63,890 bases of DNA from Ignavibacteria bacterium. Its GTDB lineage: Bacteria; Bacteroidota; Ignavibacteria; Kapaibacteriales; UBA4661. Made by a program: the position numbers and the translations under genes. Numbering within the stretch: the stretch's first letter is position 1; each line of letters begins with the position of its first letter. The notes beneath the pieces were generated by a model. It ran no database searches, was not told where the DNA came from, and worked only from the letters and a program-made list of their open reading frames with translations. Of this stretch, positions 48,779 to 57,502 are shown piece after piece. The DNA lies in the NCBI GenBank assembly GCA_947459425.1, contig CANHDJ010000016.1:1-63890 (forward strand). The letters run 5' to 3'.

Positions 48779-50485
48779 ATGTCCGGCACGGCAACATCTA
48801 ATCTCATCAATCTTCAATCGCTGATAGATCTAAGCGCGGCATTGAACGCCTCCGACGACGATGTATTTATTCTGAACACGGCGCTCCTAAGCGTGATGGG
48901 GAAATTGCGCACGTTCAAAGCCTGCGCCGTTATTCCCGACAGCAGCAAAGAAGGGTTCTGGAAATGTACGACCACCAAGGGCATGAAACTCCCCGAAACC
49001 GCTTTCGCGCTTGCGTTTGAGCCAGACGAGTCGGGTGCTGTGCCTAATCCGCAGGACTATCCCATCTTTGCTGAATATGGCGTTGAACTTTGCCAGTCTG
49101 TGCGCAGTAGCAGCGATAGCGATGCTGGTTATTTAGCGCTTTTGTGCTTTGGAGCAAATCTTGCCAAACTGCCTTATACCGACGAAGAACGGCAGTATAT
49201 CTCGCTTGTGGGCAGTATCACGGCAAATGCGCTGCTGAATGCCCGCAATATCCGCTCTTTACGCGAAACAGGCTCGTATCTTGAGCGTAAAAACCAGCTT
49301 TTGACAACACTTTTCGAGATAAATCGTGAGTTTACGGCACTTTTGCAAAAAGAAGAAATTCTGAAATTTCTCACCTTGCGTTTGATGGGTCAGCTTGCTG
49401 TGAGCCGCTTTGCTGTTCTTGTTAAAGGGCAGGAGGGCAGTGAGGTAGAATTTGATATACCAGTGAATCGCCTAAAGATCACACCAGAGGAAGTTCGTGC
49501 GCTCATCGGCGATTACAAAGAGCATGGGGAACAAGCATTGGAGCGGTGTTCGGAGATTATGCGCGATTGCGTTATTGCCGCACCGATGAAAACGCAAAAT
49601 GAAACTAAAGGTCTGCTCCTTGTTGGCGAAAAAATGAATAAGCAGCCGTTTACGGCGGAAGAGCGTAATTTCTTGGAAGCACTGGGCGGAACTGCTATGA
49701 CGGCGCTCGAAAATGCGCGGTTATTCCATGAAGAACTCGAAAAGAAGCGCCTTGAGGACGAACTAAATCTTGCCCGTACGATTCAAAAGGGCTTATTGCC
49801 ACAGGAATTGCCGCCGATTGACGGTTTTGATATTACGGGCATGAGTGTTTCGTCGAAGCAAATTGGCGGCGATTATTACGATGTGATTCCGCTTGGCAAT
49901 GAAGAATGGATGCTGGTTATCGCGGATGTTTCGGGCAAAGGTACACCAGCCGCGCTGCTGATGGCAAATACGCAAGCAGCATTGCGGGCGCTGGCTCCGC
50001 TTCATTTACCGCTCCCTTCGATGGTGAGCCGCATCAACGATCTTTTGTATGCAAATACGAGTTCAGACAAATTTGTTACCTTTTTTTGTGGTAAACTCAA
50101 TTCTCGTGAGCGAACATTCACATTTTGTAATGCCGGACACAACCCGCCACTCGTTCTTCGTGCCGATGGAACATTGGAGCGCTTAACCGAAGGCGGTTTG
50201 ATTTTAGGCATTATGGAAACACTCATGCCATATGAAGAAAAAACTATGAATTTTGAGTGCGGTGATGTTTTGCTCTGCTACACCGACGGCGTTTCAGAAG
50301 CCTTGAACCTTCAGCACGAAGAATTTACCGAAGAACGCCTAGAAGCGTCCTTAGCGGCGTGTGCAAACGAAAGCGCCCTCGCGATTGTGGAAGCCATCAC
50401 CCGCGATGTACAAACACACGCCGGAAGCGCTCCGCAGTCGGATGATATTACGATGCTTGTGCTGCGGTGCGGAACAATAAACTAA
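48779..50485 (+). CDS. SpoIIE/RsbU-type PP2C phosphatase with two GAF domains
   Basis: 568 residues. Two GAF-like sensory domains occupy about 1-165 and 180-325, a short coiled-coil linker (EELEKKRLEDELNLARTIQKG) follows, and the PP2C-like domain (about 355-568) holds the metal-binding pattern IGGDYYDVI ... IADVSGKGTPAALLM and LLCYTDGVSEALN, DDITMLVLR. Such enzymes dephosphorylate an anti-sigma antagonist in partner-switching systems. No antagonist, kinase or sigma factor gene is adjacent. Confidence 0.9.
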   Translation: MSGTATSNLINLQSLIDLSAALNASDDDVFILNTALLSVMGKLRTFKACAVIPDSSKEGFWKCTTTKGMKLPETAFALAFEPDESGAVPNPQDYPIFAEYGVELCQSVRSSSDSDAGYLALLCFGANLAKLPYTDEERQYISLVGSITANALLNARNIRSLRETGSYLERKNQLLTTLFEINREFTALLQKEEILKFLTLRLMGQLAVSRFAVLVKGQEGSEVEFDIPVNRLKITPEEVRALIGDYKEHGEQALERCSEIMRDCVIAAPMKTQNETKGLLLVGEKMNKQPFTAEERNFLEALGGTAMTALENARLFHEELEKKRLEDELNLARTIQKGLLPQELPPIDGFDITGMSVSSKQIGGDYYDVIPLGNEEWMLVIADVSGKGTPAALLMANTQAALRALAPLHLPLPSMVSRINDLLYANTSSDKFVTFFCGKLNSRERTFTFCNAGHNPPLVLRADGTLERLTEGGLILGIMETLMPYEEKTMNFECGDVLLCYTDGVSEALNLQHEEFTEERLEASLAACANESALAIVEAITRDVQTHAGSAPQSDDITMLVLRCGTIN

Positions 50486-50512
50486 ACTCTTTTCCTGTTG
50501 TTGATAGGTACT

Positions 50513-50989
50513 ATGACCGAAATCTCCCGCATTCTCGACCAGTTTCGCCGTGCATACAATGGTGACGCATGGCACGGTGAGCCGCTTGCTTCGATTGTCC
50601 AGAATATCACCGCTGAACAAGCAAATAAGCGCCCTATTGCCGGAGCGCACACTATCTGGGAAACTCTGCTTCATATCACCGCATGGGAAGGTGAGGTTTT
50701 GCGGCGCTTACAAACTGGCGTGATGCAAATGCCCGCCGATGGCGATTGGAACACCGTTCAAGAGGCATCGGAAGCCGCTTGGAATGAGGCTTTACAGCGA
50801 TTCCACAAGGTGCATGGTGCTTTAGAGCAAGAAATAGAGAGCCTTTCGGACGAGAAACTCCCCGTAATGTTTGGTACGGTGCGCGAAAGAGAAACGGGCG
50901 GCGGCGTTTCGGTGTATGTTTTACTGCATGGCATTATTCAACACAGCATTTATCATGCGGGACAAATAGCAATTTTGAAAAAGGCTTGA
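50513..50989 (+). CDS. DinB-family metal-binding protein
   Basis: 158 residues from the ATG at 50513. A four-helix bundle with the three conserved metal His: LLHITAWE near residue 53, and HGIIQHSIYHAGQI near the C-terminus. Members bind zinc or nickel; a few act as thiol transferases (bacillithiol or mycothiol linked), most are unassigned. It follows the phosphatase gene by 27 bases and precedes a gene started from a separate ribosome site. Confidence 0.85.
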   Translation: MTEISRILDQFRRAYNGDAWHGEPLASIVQNITAEQANKRPIAGAHTIWETLLHITAWEGEVLRRLQTGVMQMPADGDWNTVQEASEAAWNEALQRFHKVHGALEQEIESLSDEKLPVMFGTVRERETGGGVSVYVLLHGIIQHSIYHAGQIAILKKA

Positions 50990-51102
50990 GTAGGATGTAT
51001 GGCAGTATGCTTTTGCCCAAAGTTCTACTCATACGATGCAACTTTTTCGTTCCTCAAGCGTCTCAAAATATCAATTCACAACCTCATTACAAAGGAGTAA
51101 CA

Positions 51103-51585
51103 ATGCGAGAACTTTCCATTGAGAGCAACGGCAGTTTAGAAAAAACCGCAGTCTATATGAATGGCGAACAGTTGGGCGGTATTCATCAAATGATGCTGCA
51201 CATTAGCGAAGATGGTGATTTCGACACGATTTTAGTCTATGAAGGCACCGATAAGCAGATGTACACCAAAAATATGTTTAGTGATTACCTTGACAACATC
51301 AAAAAAGTCCCGCCAACCTTTAGCGAAGAAGAAGCACAGTTTTTACGACTTCTCACGGTGACAAGTGATGGTTCTCTCGAAAGCACCATGGTTTATATCA
51401 ACGAAGAGCCTCAAGACGGTATTGTGGACCTTTTAGTACAGATTCAGCGCGGCACTCCTGCTCAACGCGGCGGCATTACGACGATGTTCAAGAAACAAGA
51501 ATCGGTTGACCGCCCATTATTCCGAGCAGAAATTCAATATCGAAATGAAGACGATACTGTCTCAACTGAATCGGTTTTTGGTTAA
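51103..51585 (+). CDS. Hypothetical protein with an internal duplication
   Basis: 160 residues from the ATG at 51103, which has an excellent AAAGGAGT site; the 39 extra upstream codons lack support. No signal or membrane segment. Two similar units are visible: LSIESNGSLEKTAVYMNGEQ in the first quarter and LTVTSDGSLESTMVYINEEP in the third, each followed by a GI..(M/L)(L/V) strand and a mixed helix. Probably a small cytoplasmic beta-strand protein; family unknown. Confidence 0.7.
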   Translation: MRELSIESNGSLEKTAVYMNGEQLGGIHQMMLHISEDGDFDTILVYEGTDKQMYTKNMFSDYLDNIKKVPPTFSEEEAQFLRLLTVTSDGSLESTMVYINEEPQDGIVDLLVQIQRGTPAQRGGITTMFKKQESVDRPLFRAEIQYRNEDDTVSTESVFG

Positions 51586-51644
51586 TATTGGGTTGTTGGT
51601 TGCCAAATTTGCGTATCTCCTTATTTTCCATAATTTTCTTTGCT

Positions 51645-52244
51645 ATGAATATGATAACTCAATCAAACTCCCGAATGCGTTGGATAGCCGCCACGCTTTG
51701 TATTCTTTTCGGCTTAACGCTTTTTCTTGCTGAAGCAGAAGCACAGCGTCGCGGTGGCGGCAGTTTTGGTGGTTCCCGCCGAAGCAGCCCTTCTTACGCT
51801 CCCAGTCGCCCATCGGCACCTTCATCCTCAATGCAACGTAGCGGCGGTAGTTTTGGCGGCTCTCGGTCAATGTCTCCGGCTGCCGGTAGTAGCTATCGCA
51901 GTTCGTATGGTATTCCTCGCCAGAGTGCGCCTGTTTCTGTGCCTGGGGCATCCTCGCCCTACATGGTGCATAGTTACGGTGGTTATACCGATGGTTTGAT
52001 GATGGGGTATTTAATGGGGCGCACTTCGGCAATGTGGTACACCCCATTTCATCCGGCATTTTATTACTCTCGCCCTGTTTATGTCAATAATCCCGACGGA
52101 ACGATGGAAGTTTATCCGCCTACCTTCTCTTTTTTCCGGCTATTCCTTGGACTAGCTGTTTTAGGCTTGATTGTGTGGCTGGTAATGCGCTTTTTCCGTC
52201 GCCGTGCGGGTGTTGAGAGTGATTCGCAATCATCGTTTGCTTGA
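51645..52244 (+). CDS. Membrane protein with Gly/Ser-rich stretch
   Basis: 199 residues from the ATG at 51645. A signal-like N-terminus (RWIAATLCILFGLTLFLAEAEA) is followed by an extended low-complexity Gly, Ser, Arg-rich region with two GGSFGGSR units, then an aromatic stretch and a membrane helix near the C-terminus (FLGLAVLGLIVWLVMRF) ending in Arg-rich and acidic tail. Probably one outer segment anchored to the membrane. The function is not known. It ends shortly before a strong terminator. Confidence 0.65.
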   Translation: MNMITQSNSRMRWIAATLCILFGLTLFLAEAEAQRRGGGSFGGSRRSSPSYAPSRPSAPSSSMQRSGGSFGGSRSMSPAAGSSYRSSYGIPRQSAPVSVPGASSPYMVHSYGGYTDGLMMGYLMGRTSAMWYTPFHPAFYYSRPVYVNNPDGTMEVYPPTFSFFRLFLGLAVLGLIVWLVMRFFRRRAGVESDSQSSFA

Positions 52245-52272
52245 AATTCTACTGTAAACGACAACATATTCC

Positions 52273-52317
52273 GAGCGTGGTTGAATGGCTTCGATCATTC
52301 ACCACGCTCATTTTTTT
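52273..52317 (+). terminator. Rho-independent terminator
   Basis: GAGCGTGGTTGAATG (52273-52287) pairs with CATTCACCACGCTC (52296-52309) with one bulged base and is followed by A and seven T. It ends the transcript of the Gly/Ser-rich protein gene. Confidence 0.88.
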
Positions 52318-52451
52318 GTATTGCCAGCATGGGTGCGGCTTATGGTTTTTCTCAAATTCTTACGATGATCATTCCTTTTTTAGATACCGGAAATTTCGTA
52401 TCTTGCGTGTTGATTTTCCCTGTTTTTTTCATTTCTTTATGTTGAACCATC

Positions 52452-53144
52452 ATGCAAAGCGCAGCATTCCTTGATGCATTAGATACGATCATTAGTGAGC
52501 GCAAAATGCTAGAACACCCGTTCTACCTGATGTGGAACGAGGGTGCATTGACCTTGGATATGCTTCAGAGCTATGCAAAAGAGTATTATTGGCAGGTTTA
52601 TTACTTTCCAACATTTGTCAGCGCTACCCATGCGAATTGTGATGATATGACTGTGCGGCAAATGCTTCTGGAGAATCTTATTGAAGAGGAGCATGGACCG
52701 AACAATCACCCCGAACTCTGGCTTCGTTTTGCCGAATCATTGGGGGTATCGCGTGAGGAGGTTCAACATGGAAAATATCTGCCAACGACAAAAGATTCGG
52801 TGAGCATTCTTCGAGAACTTGCGGGAAGGTCGAATCCCGCCGAAGGACTTGCTGCCTTGTATGCGTATGAATCTCAAATTCCCGACGTTGCGCGGACAAA
52901 AATTGATGGGTTAAAAAAGTTTTACGATATTCATTCGGAGGATGGCTTGATGTTTTTTACCGTCCATGAAGAAGCCGATGTAATTCACAGCCGTGTTACC
53001 CGTGAAGCACTCGTACGGATGTGTCCGACACCCGAATCCCAACGTATAGCGTTGGATGCCGCAAAGGAAGCGGCTGATGCAATAAATCTGCTTCTTGATG
53101 GTGTCTATGAATCATACTGTGCCTCGCGCCCCCTTGCCCAATAA
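52452..53144 (+). CDS. CADD-type diiron protein, candidate para-aminobenzoate synthase
   Basis: 230 residues of the TenA/PQQC heme-oxygenase-like fold. All six diiron ligands of the chlamydial CADD family (from memory E81, H88, E142, H174, D178, H181) appear in the right spacing: EEEHGPNNH, AYESQ and HEEADVIH. Tyr141 and Lys152 of CADD are also present (YESQIPDVARTK). CADD from Chlamydia forms para-aminobenzoate for folate by using its own residues. This gene likely does the same here; the usual pabAB genes cannot be judged from this window. It starts after a strong terminator and is convergent with the rhomboid gene. Confidence 0.85.
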   Translation: MQSAAFLDALDTIISERKMLEHPFYLMWNEGALTLDMLQSYAKEYYWQVYYFPTFVSATHANCDDMTVRQMLLENLIEEEHGPNNHPELWLRFAESLGVSREEVQHGKYLPTTKDSVSILRELAGRSNPAEGLAALYAYESQIPDVARTKIDGLKKFYDIHSEDGLMFFTVHEEADVIHSRVTREALVRMCPTPESQRIALDAAKEAADAINLLLDGVYESYCASRPLAQ

Positions 53145-53171
53145 GCGTCCCCAATCTCCTCATTTTACAAA

Positions 53172-53795
53172 CTACAACGCAAAGGGATCTTTGGGCGAAC
53201 TTATCTGCCCGGTTCCTGATACTGCCGCATTGCCGCGAATAGCTCCTAAGTCCTTCTGTGCAAAGCCAAAAATACTTCCGCATACGCCGCCTAAAATATG
53301 AGCAAATTGGGAAATATTATCCATTTTGAGCGTATTATAGATTTCTCGCCCTAAATATAAAACGACAATGATGACAAATGTTAGCGGAAGATGACCTTGC
53401 TTGAGATTAGCAAATGAACTCAGCAAAATCATCATAAAGACAATACCGCTTGCTCCCATGAGTCCGGTGGAAAAGAAGAAATTATTGAGAAGCGAGGTAA
53501 TCAATGCCGTTACCAAAATCATAATGAGCATCGTGCGCGAACCATACTTCTCTTCGAGCAGTGGACCAATCAGGAGAATAATGGAAAAATTACCAAAAAG
53601 ATGCTCCCAATTTGCATGACCAAAAATATGAGAAAAAAGCCGGAAATAGGTAACAATGTCATTCCACGGCATACCTGGTTGTGTCGAAAAGAATGATTGA
53701 CCAATTCCGCCGCCGGTAGAATTACTAAGAACCATAACCCCCGCAGATAGGAGTGCAAAGGTGAGAACGACAGGCGCATTGTAATCAAGTTTCAT
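53172..53795 (-). CDS. Rhomboid-family intramembrane protease
   Basis: 207 residues from the ATG at 53795; starting earlier would overlap lpxK. Six membrane segments. The catalytic Ser lies in GLMGASGIVF and the His in AHILGGVCG; the WEHLFGNF-type motif is also present (ANWEHLFGNFSIIL). Cleaves single-pass membrane proteins within the bilayer. It follows lpxK by four bases and closes that operon. Confidence 0.9.
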   Translation of the reverse strand: MKLDYNAPVVLTFALLSAGVMVLSNSTGGGIGQSFFSTQPGMPWNDIVTYFRLFSHIFGHANWEHLFGNFSIILLIGPLLEEKYGSRTMLIMILVTALITSLLNNFFFSTGLMGASGIVFMMILLSSFANLKQGHLPLTFVIIVVLYLGREIYNTLKMDNISQFAHILGGVCGSIFGFAQKDLGAIRGNAAVSGTGQISSPKDPFAL

Positions 53796-53799
53796 AGTA

Positions 53800-54861
53800 T
53801 TATCTCGAAATGGGTTTGGCAAAAAGTTCTTCAAATCGCTGATGGAGTGCTTCTTTCCCGTGTGTTATGGTGCATCCGATTGGTACAACAGCCAGCGTAA
53901 GCGATTCTTGTGCAAATATATGACGAAAACGACGAAGTTTCACAAGGTCTTTTTCTGTTGTTGCAATAATTGATTGTTGATTTCCTTTGGCAGTACGGAC
54001 AATGGTTTCAATATGTCTTTGAGTATATCGAATGTGGTCTCGAAATGTGAGAATTCCTCCCAACTCAAAACTCATTGTTTGTAACGAATGATGAAAACGT
54101 TCAGGATTGGCAATACCGGAAACAGCACATACTTTTTGTGGTTGAGATATTTTTTGTCCCTCAATATTGTATAGACCTAACGGATGCGTTTCGGCTTCGA
54201 GAATAAGTGATTCGGGGCGTATGAAGGAATATATTGGATGATGAATTTCATAGGGTCTTGCTCCATTCATAAAACAAATAATCGCCGCTCGTCGTAACGA
54301 TTCACGAGGTTCTCTAAGCCTTCCTAATGGAAGAAGGTCTTGATGCTTTAATGTGTAGGAATCCAGCAACACAATATCTATATCGCGGCTTAAACGACGA
54401 TGCTGAAAACCATCATCCAAAACAATACAGTTCGCCTTATAGCGTTGTATCGCAAGAAGACTGCCTTTTGTACGATCTTCGTGAACAATGACTGGCAAGG
54501 TTGGAAATGCCAGAGCATGAAGCAAGGGTTCATCCCCGCAAATCTCGGCATCCTCTGTTCTGAGTGTTACACCATCAGAAACAATAATCTCCCCCCTTGT
54601 TTTCCGTCCATATCCGCGACTTACAACTGCTGGGTGCGTTGAAGGGAAATGCTCTTGTAGTAAACGTAGTATGGCTTGGGTAAAAGGGGTTTTCCCCGTT
54701 CCTCCTGTTGAAATATTTCCCACACAAATTACTGGAGTAGCAACAGAATTGATTGAGATTTTGCCCGTATCAAAGCGTTTATTCCGCCATGCAATTACAA
54801 AACCATATACCTTTGCTACCCAATGGAGAGATAATTTTTTCCACAAATGGTGAGTATTCAT
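53800..54861 (-). CDS. lpxK: Tetraacyldisaccharide 4'-kinase (lipid A synthesis)
   Basis: 353 residues from the ATG at 54861 (an ATG at 54906 gives 15 more and would overlap thiamine pyrophosphokinase by 17 bases). The Walker A VGNISTGGTGKTPFTQAIL with the adjacent catalytic region, SRGYGRKTRGEI, and the GDEPLLHA and LDDGFQHRRL segments are typical of LpxK. It phosphorylates the 4' position of the lipid A precursor at the inner membrane. It is part of a minus-strand operon with the rhomboid and thiamine genes. Confidence 0.95.
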   Translation of the reverse strand: MNTHHLWKKLSLHWVAKVYGFVIAWRNKRFDTGKISINSVATPVICVGNISTGGTGKTPFTQAILRLLQEHFPSTHPAVVSRGYGRKTRGEIIVSDGVTLRTEDAEICGDEPLLHALAFPTLPVIVHEDRTKGSLLAIQRYKANCIVLDDGFQHRRLSRDIDIVLLDSYTLKHQDLLPLGRLREPRESLRRAAIICFMNGARPYEIHHPIYSFIRPESLILEAETHPLGLYNIEGQKISQPQKVCAVSGIANPERFHHSLQTMSFELGGILTFRDHIRYTQRHIETIVRTAKGNQQSIIATTEKDLVKLRRFRHIFAQESLTLAVVPIGCTITHGKEALHQRFEELFAKPISR

Positions 54862-54889
54862 AGAGCAAATCCATCCCAAATACATTCGT

Positions 54890-55564
54890 TTAGGTTGATA
54901 CGGCAAGCATATACGGTAATTCTGTTTTCAGAAAGAGCAGTAATGAACCGGAGTGAAGATATATGGTAACGGTTTCACTTACTGCTTGATTTCTCGCTCC
55001 TTCTCTACTTCCCAAGGCAAGTTCTTCATTGTAAAGGTTCCATTCAAGCCCTTGTGTTGTGAGGATAGCGCTTGGTTGCGGGATAAGGGAAATCATATCC
55101 CCCTGCCGTACGGTCAATTGAACAGATTCATAAATAGGCAAAGCCATTTTTCCTGCCTCATACACGGCAAGGTTTTTTCTTCTGCCATATCGAATAAGAA
55201 TGCTCCAATTATTCAAGGTATGGTCAAATTCTCCACCGTGCATTCCCAGTATCAGAGCCGAATCACAATGCTGTTCGATAATAAAGTCTAATGTTTTTTC
55301 AAAATCTGTCTGGTTTTGATCGCTGACCTCGTGAATATGAATCTGTTTGTGTTGCCGCCATTCTGATAATTCGTGTGCAAGCGAGTCTAAATCACCAATA
55401 ATGTATTGAGGTAAAATATCCTTTTCGCGCAACTTTATCGCAGCTCCATCTGCTGCGGCTATTGGAATAGGACGTAGTTGATGAAAAATATGGGACTCTG
55501 GCAGAACTCCGTTTAAGCAGATGATAACGTCAGGCAGAACAGAGCGAAGGGTTTTTACCATCAT
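54890..55564 (-). CDS. Thiamine pyrophosphokinase
   Basis: 224 residues. The family features are ADGAAIKL, the PQYIIGDLDSL acidic motif that binds magnesium and ATP, and GMHGGEFDHTLNN. Transfers pyrophosphate from ATP to thiamine to give thiamine diphosphate. First gene of the minus-strand run ending with the rhomboid gene; the parS site lies nine bases upstream of its start codon. Confidence 0.9.
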   Translation of the reverse strand: MMVKTLRSVLPDVIICLNGVLPESHIFHQLRPIPIAAADGAAIKLREKDILPQYIIGDLDSLAHELSEWRQHKQIHIHEVSDQNQTDFEKTLDFIIEQHCDSALILGMHGGEFDHTLNNWSILIRYGRRKNLAVYEAGKMALPIYESVQLTVRQGDMISLIPQPSAILTTQGLEWNLYNEELALGSREGARNQAVSETVTIYLHSGSLLLFLKTELPYMLAVST

Positions 55565-55572
55565 AAAAGTAA

Positions 55573-55588
55573 TGTTTCACGTGGAACA
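55573..55588. promoter_or_regulatory. parS site (ParB binding)
   Basis: TGTTTCACGTGGAACA fits TGTTNCACGTGNAACA at all fixed positions. It is intergenic, upstream of the thiamine gene. The second site at 57363 shares the wider context AATGTTYCACGTGGAACAA. Confidence 0.88.
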
Positions 55589-55681
55589 ATTCATGTGTTT
55601 TCCACAGCAATAATTGTTAAAACGATTATTTTCGAGAAGATTTTGCTTGTCTCACGGGTCAATCAAAAACAACGTGCTTCA

Positions 55682-56212
55682 TCATAATACTTTCATCATC
55701 AATACTTCATCAATATACCCTGATTCTAATTTCAGCGCTCGATATTCAACACCATATTGAATAAATCCCAAATTTTCATAAAACTTTTGAGCCGACGAAC
55801 CTGGCGGAGTGACGGTGATAATAGCTTGTTCACAACCAGCATCTTGTTTTGCTGCGAGTAGTATTAACTCGGCAACTTTCTTGCCAATGCCGTTACCGCG
55901 ATATTCCGGCTTCACATACATTCCCCACATCACTCCTTTGTGACGACGTTTTACCATATTATATGGAGATGTGAAACACCCCATGCCAGCAAGGTCACCT
56001 GACACTGTGAACGCCCCCAAGGCAAAACTAAACGGGTATTTTAGTATCCGTTCAAAGAAGTGTTCTTTGTCCAAAAGCGGAGCGGCATTATAGGTGGCAT
56101 AGTCTGGTCCAAATGCTTCGGGTTCATTCCGTAATGCCTCTTTGCGCAAATTAACAAATGCTGTAAAATCATCTTCCTCCAAAGGGCGAAATAAAATTTC
56201 CTGTTTCATCAT
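55682..56212 (-). CDS. GNAT-family N-acetyltransferase
   Basis: 176 residues of the standard GNAT fold: the acetyl-CoA loop GMYVKPEYRGNGIGKKVAELIL (motif A, RGNGIG) and the end KFYENLGFIQYGVEYR. The substrate cannot be told. No operon partner is visible. Confidence 0.88.
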   Translation of the reverse strand: MMKQEILFRPLEEDDFTAFVNLRKEALRNEPEAFGPDYATYNAAPLLDKEHFFERILKYPFSFALGAFTVSGDLAGMGCFTSPYNMVKRRHKGVMWGMYVKPEYRGNGIGKKVAELILLAAKQDAGCEQAIITVTPPGSSAQKFYENLGFIQYGVEYRALKLESGYIDEVLMMKVL

Positions 56213-56267
56213 AACTCCTTGTCTCGGTGATTATGCCTGTAATAGTTCAATATACTCTCTCTTTGTG

Positions 56268-57221
56268 TTACAGTGTCCATTCGTGATGTCCAGCGATTTG
56301 CAGTTGACGACGCATCGTCAAAAGCCCACTTTCTATACCACTAAATTTCATGCCAAATGTTGTTTCTGCTTTGTAAGGAATCACGCCACCACGTAAAGGA
56401 CGTAGTGCTGCTTGACGAAGATCCTCTGTTGTCATAGGCGAAAGAAGGTTTTCATCTTCACGAAAAATTTTAGCAATCATTCGTGCAAAATCATACCGAG
56501 AAACCCAATCGCTTCCTCCTGCATGAAAAATACCTTTGGCGCGAGTCCTCACAATTTTATCCACCAAACAACCAATATCGTCTATCAAGGTTGGATTGGA
56601 ATATTGGTCGTTTACGACAGAAAAGCGCTTGCCATCTGCCAGTTTCTTTAGTGTCCACATCACAAAATCTTGCTTCAACGTATTCGTGGCTCCATAAAGA
56701 ACATTGGTACGGATTATGGTATAATCAATATTCCCGCCTAGACAAGCATTTTCCCCAGCCATTTTTGTCTTGGCATAATAGCCGAGTGGATTTGGTTTAT
56801 CGGTTTCACTATATGGTCCGTGTTCGCCATCAAAGATGTAATCGGTAGAAAAATGGAGTAAATGAGCATCGGTTAATCGGCATATCGCGACAAGATTCTC
56901 TACACCAATGACATTAACCTGCCAGGCTTTTTGGCGTTCAATTTCAGATTTATCAACATCAGTATAAGCAGCAGTATTGATAATCATATCTGGTTGTAAT
57001 CGAAGGCAAATTTCTTTTATCTCTTTCCGGTTCGTAAAATCTCCTTGAAAGATTGTTTTTCCATCGGGAATGATATACTTTGATATGCCAGATGTCAACC
57101 AATATATTGTGTGTTTTCCATGCGCCATTGCTAAAACACGACCAATCGCCTCTGCCGCTTTGCTACCTGCGCCAATGATCAGAATTATACGTTTATCGTG
57201 CTGTGTTGAAAATGATTTCAT
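56268..57221 (-). CDS. RmlD-like sugar-nucleotide reductase (extended SDR)
   Basis: 317 residues. The N-terminus has the Rossmann IIGAGSKAAEAIG, a slight variant of GxxGxxG, followed by NTAAYTDVDKSE, the catalytic STDYIFDG and the YYAKTK motif (Tyr and Lys of the active site), as in dTDP-4-dehydrorhamnose reductases. It may make a deoxy sugar for the LPS or glycan, but the other rhamnose genes are not here. It is divergent from the SPFH gene across a parS site. Confidence 0.85.
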   Translation of the reverse strand: MKSFSTQHDKRIILIIGAGSKAAEAIGRVLAMAHGKHTIYWLTSGISKYIIPDGKTIFQGDFTNRKEIKEICLRLQPDMIINTAAYTDVDKSEIERQKAWQVNVIGVENLVAICRLTDAHLLHFSTDYIFDGEHGPYSETDKPNPLGYYAKTKMAGENACLGGNIDYTIIRTNVLYGATNTLKQDFVMWTLKKLADGKRFSVVNDQYSNPTLIDDIGCLVDKIVRTRAKGIFHAGGSDWVSRYDFARMIAKIFREDENLLSPMTTEDLRQAALRPLRGGVIPYKAETTFGMKFSGIESGLLTMRRQLQIAGHHEWTL

Positions 57222-57362
57222 AATTGTTATTGAAGGGGGATGTTTTAGATAAGCGAAATGCTGCTTTCGTACAAGGAGAAGATACTAAGATACTACCTAA
57301 AAATCAACATTTTCCGATGAATGAGATTGAAAAGATTGCTGTAAAGAGTGCTATTTCAACAA

Positions 57363-57378
57363 TGTTCCACGTGGAACA
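57363..57378. promoter_or_regulatory. parS site (ParB binding), perfect palindrome
   Basis: TGTTCCACGTGGAACA, an uninterrupted 16-base palindrome and full fit to TGTTNCACGTGNAACA. It is intergenic, between the divergent RmlD-like and SPFH genes, 1790 bases from the other site. Confidence 0.9.
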
Positions 57379-57502
57379 ATTCACATTTCCCCATTATGCG
57401 TGGAAAACAAGGTAATATGCTGGAAAACCTTGCTCGTCGTCAAAAACTATTGTAAATTTCGCTACAAATTTCTCTTTTATTCTGACGTATTAGGAAATGA
57501 TC

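Noticed and set aside
57224..57415. Short frame containing MFHVEQF
   Set aside because: The MFHVEQ peptide is just the parS palindrome read in frame, a frequent annotation artefact.
57450..57475. Short match TTTGTAGCGAAATTT to the 59.7-kb repeat
   Set aside because: Only 15 bases match and the palindromic AT-rich sequence makes chance likely.
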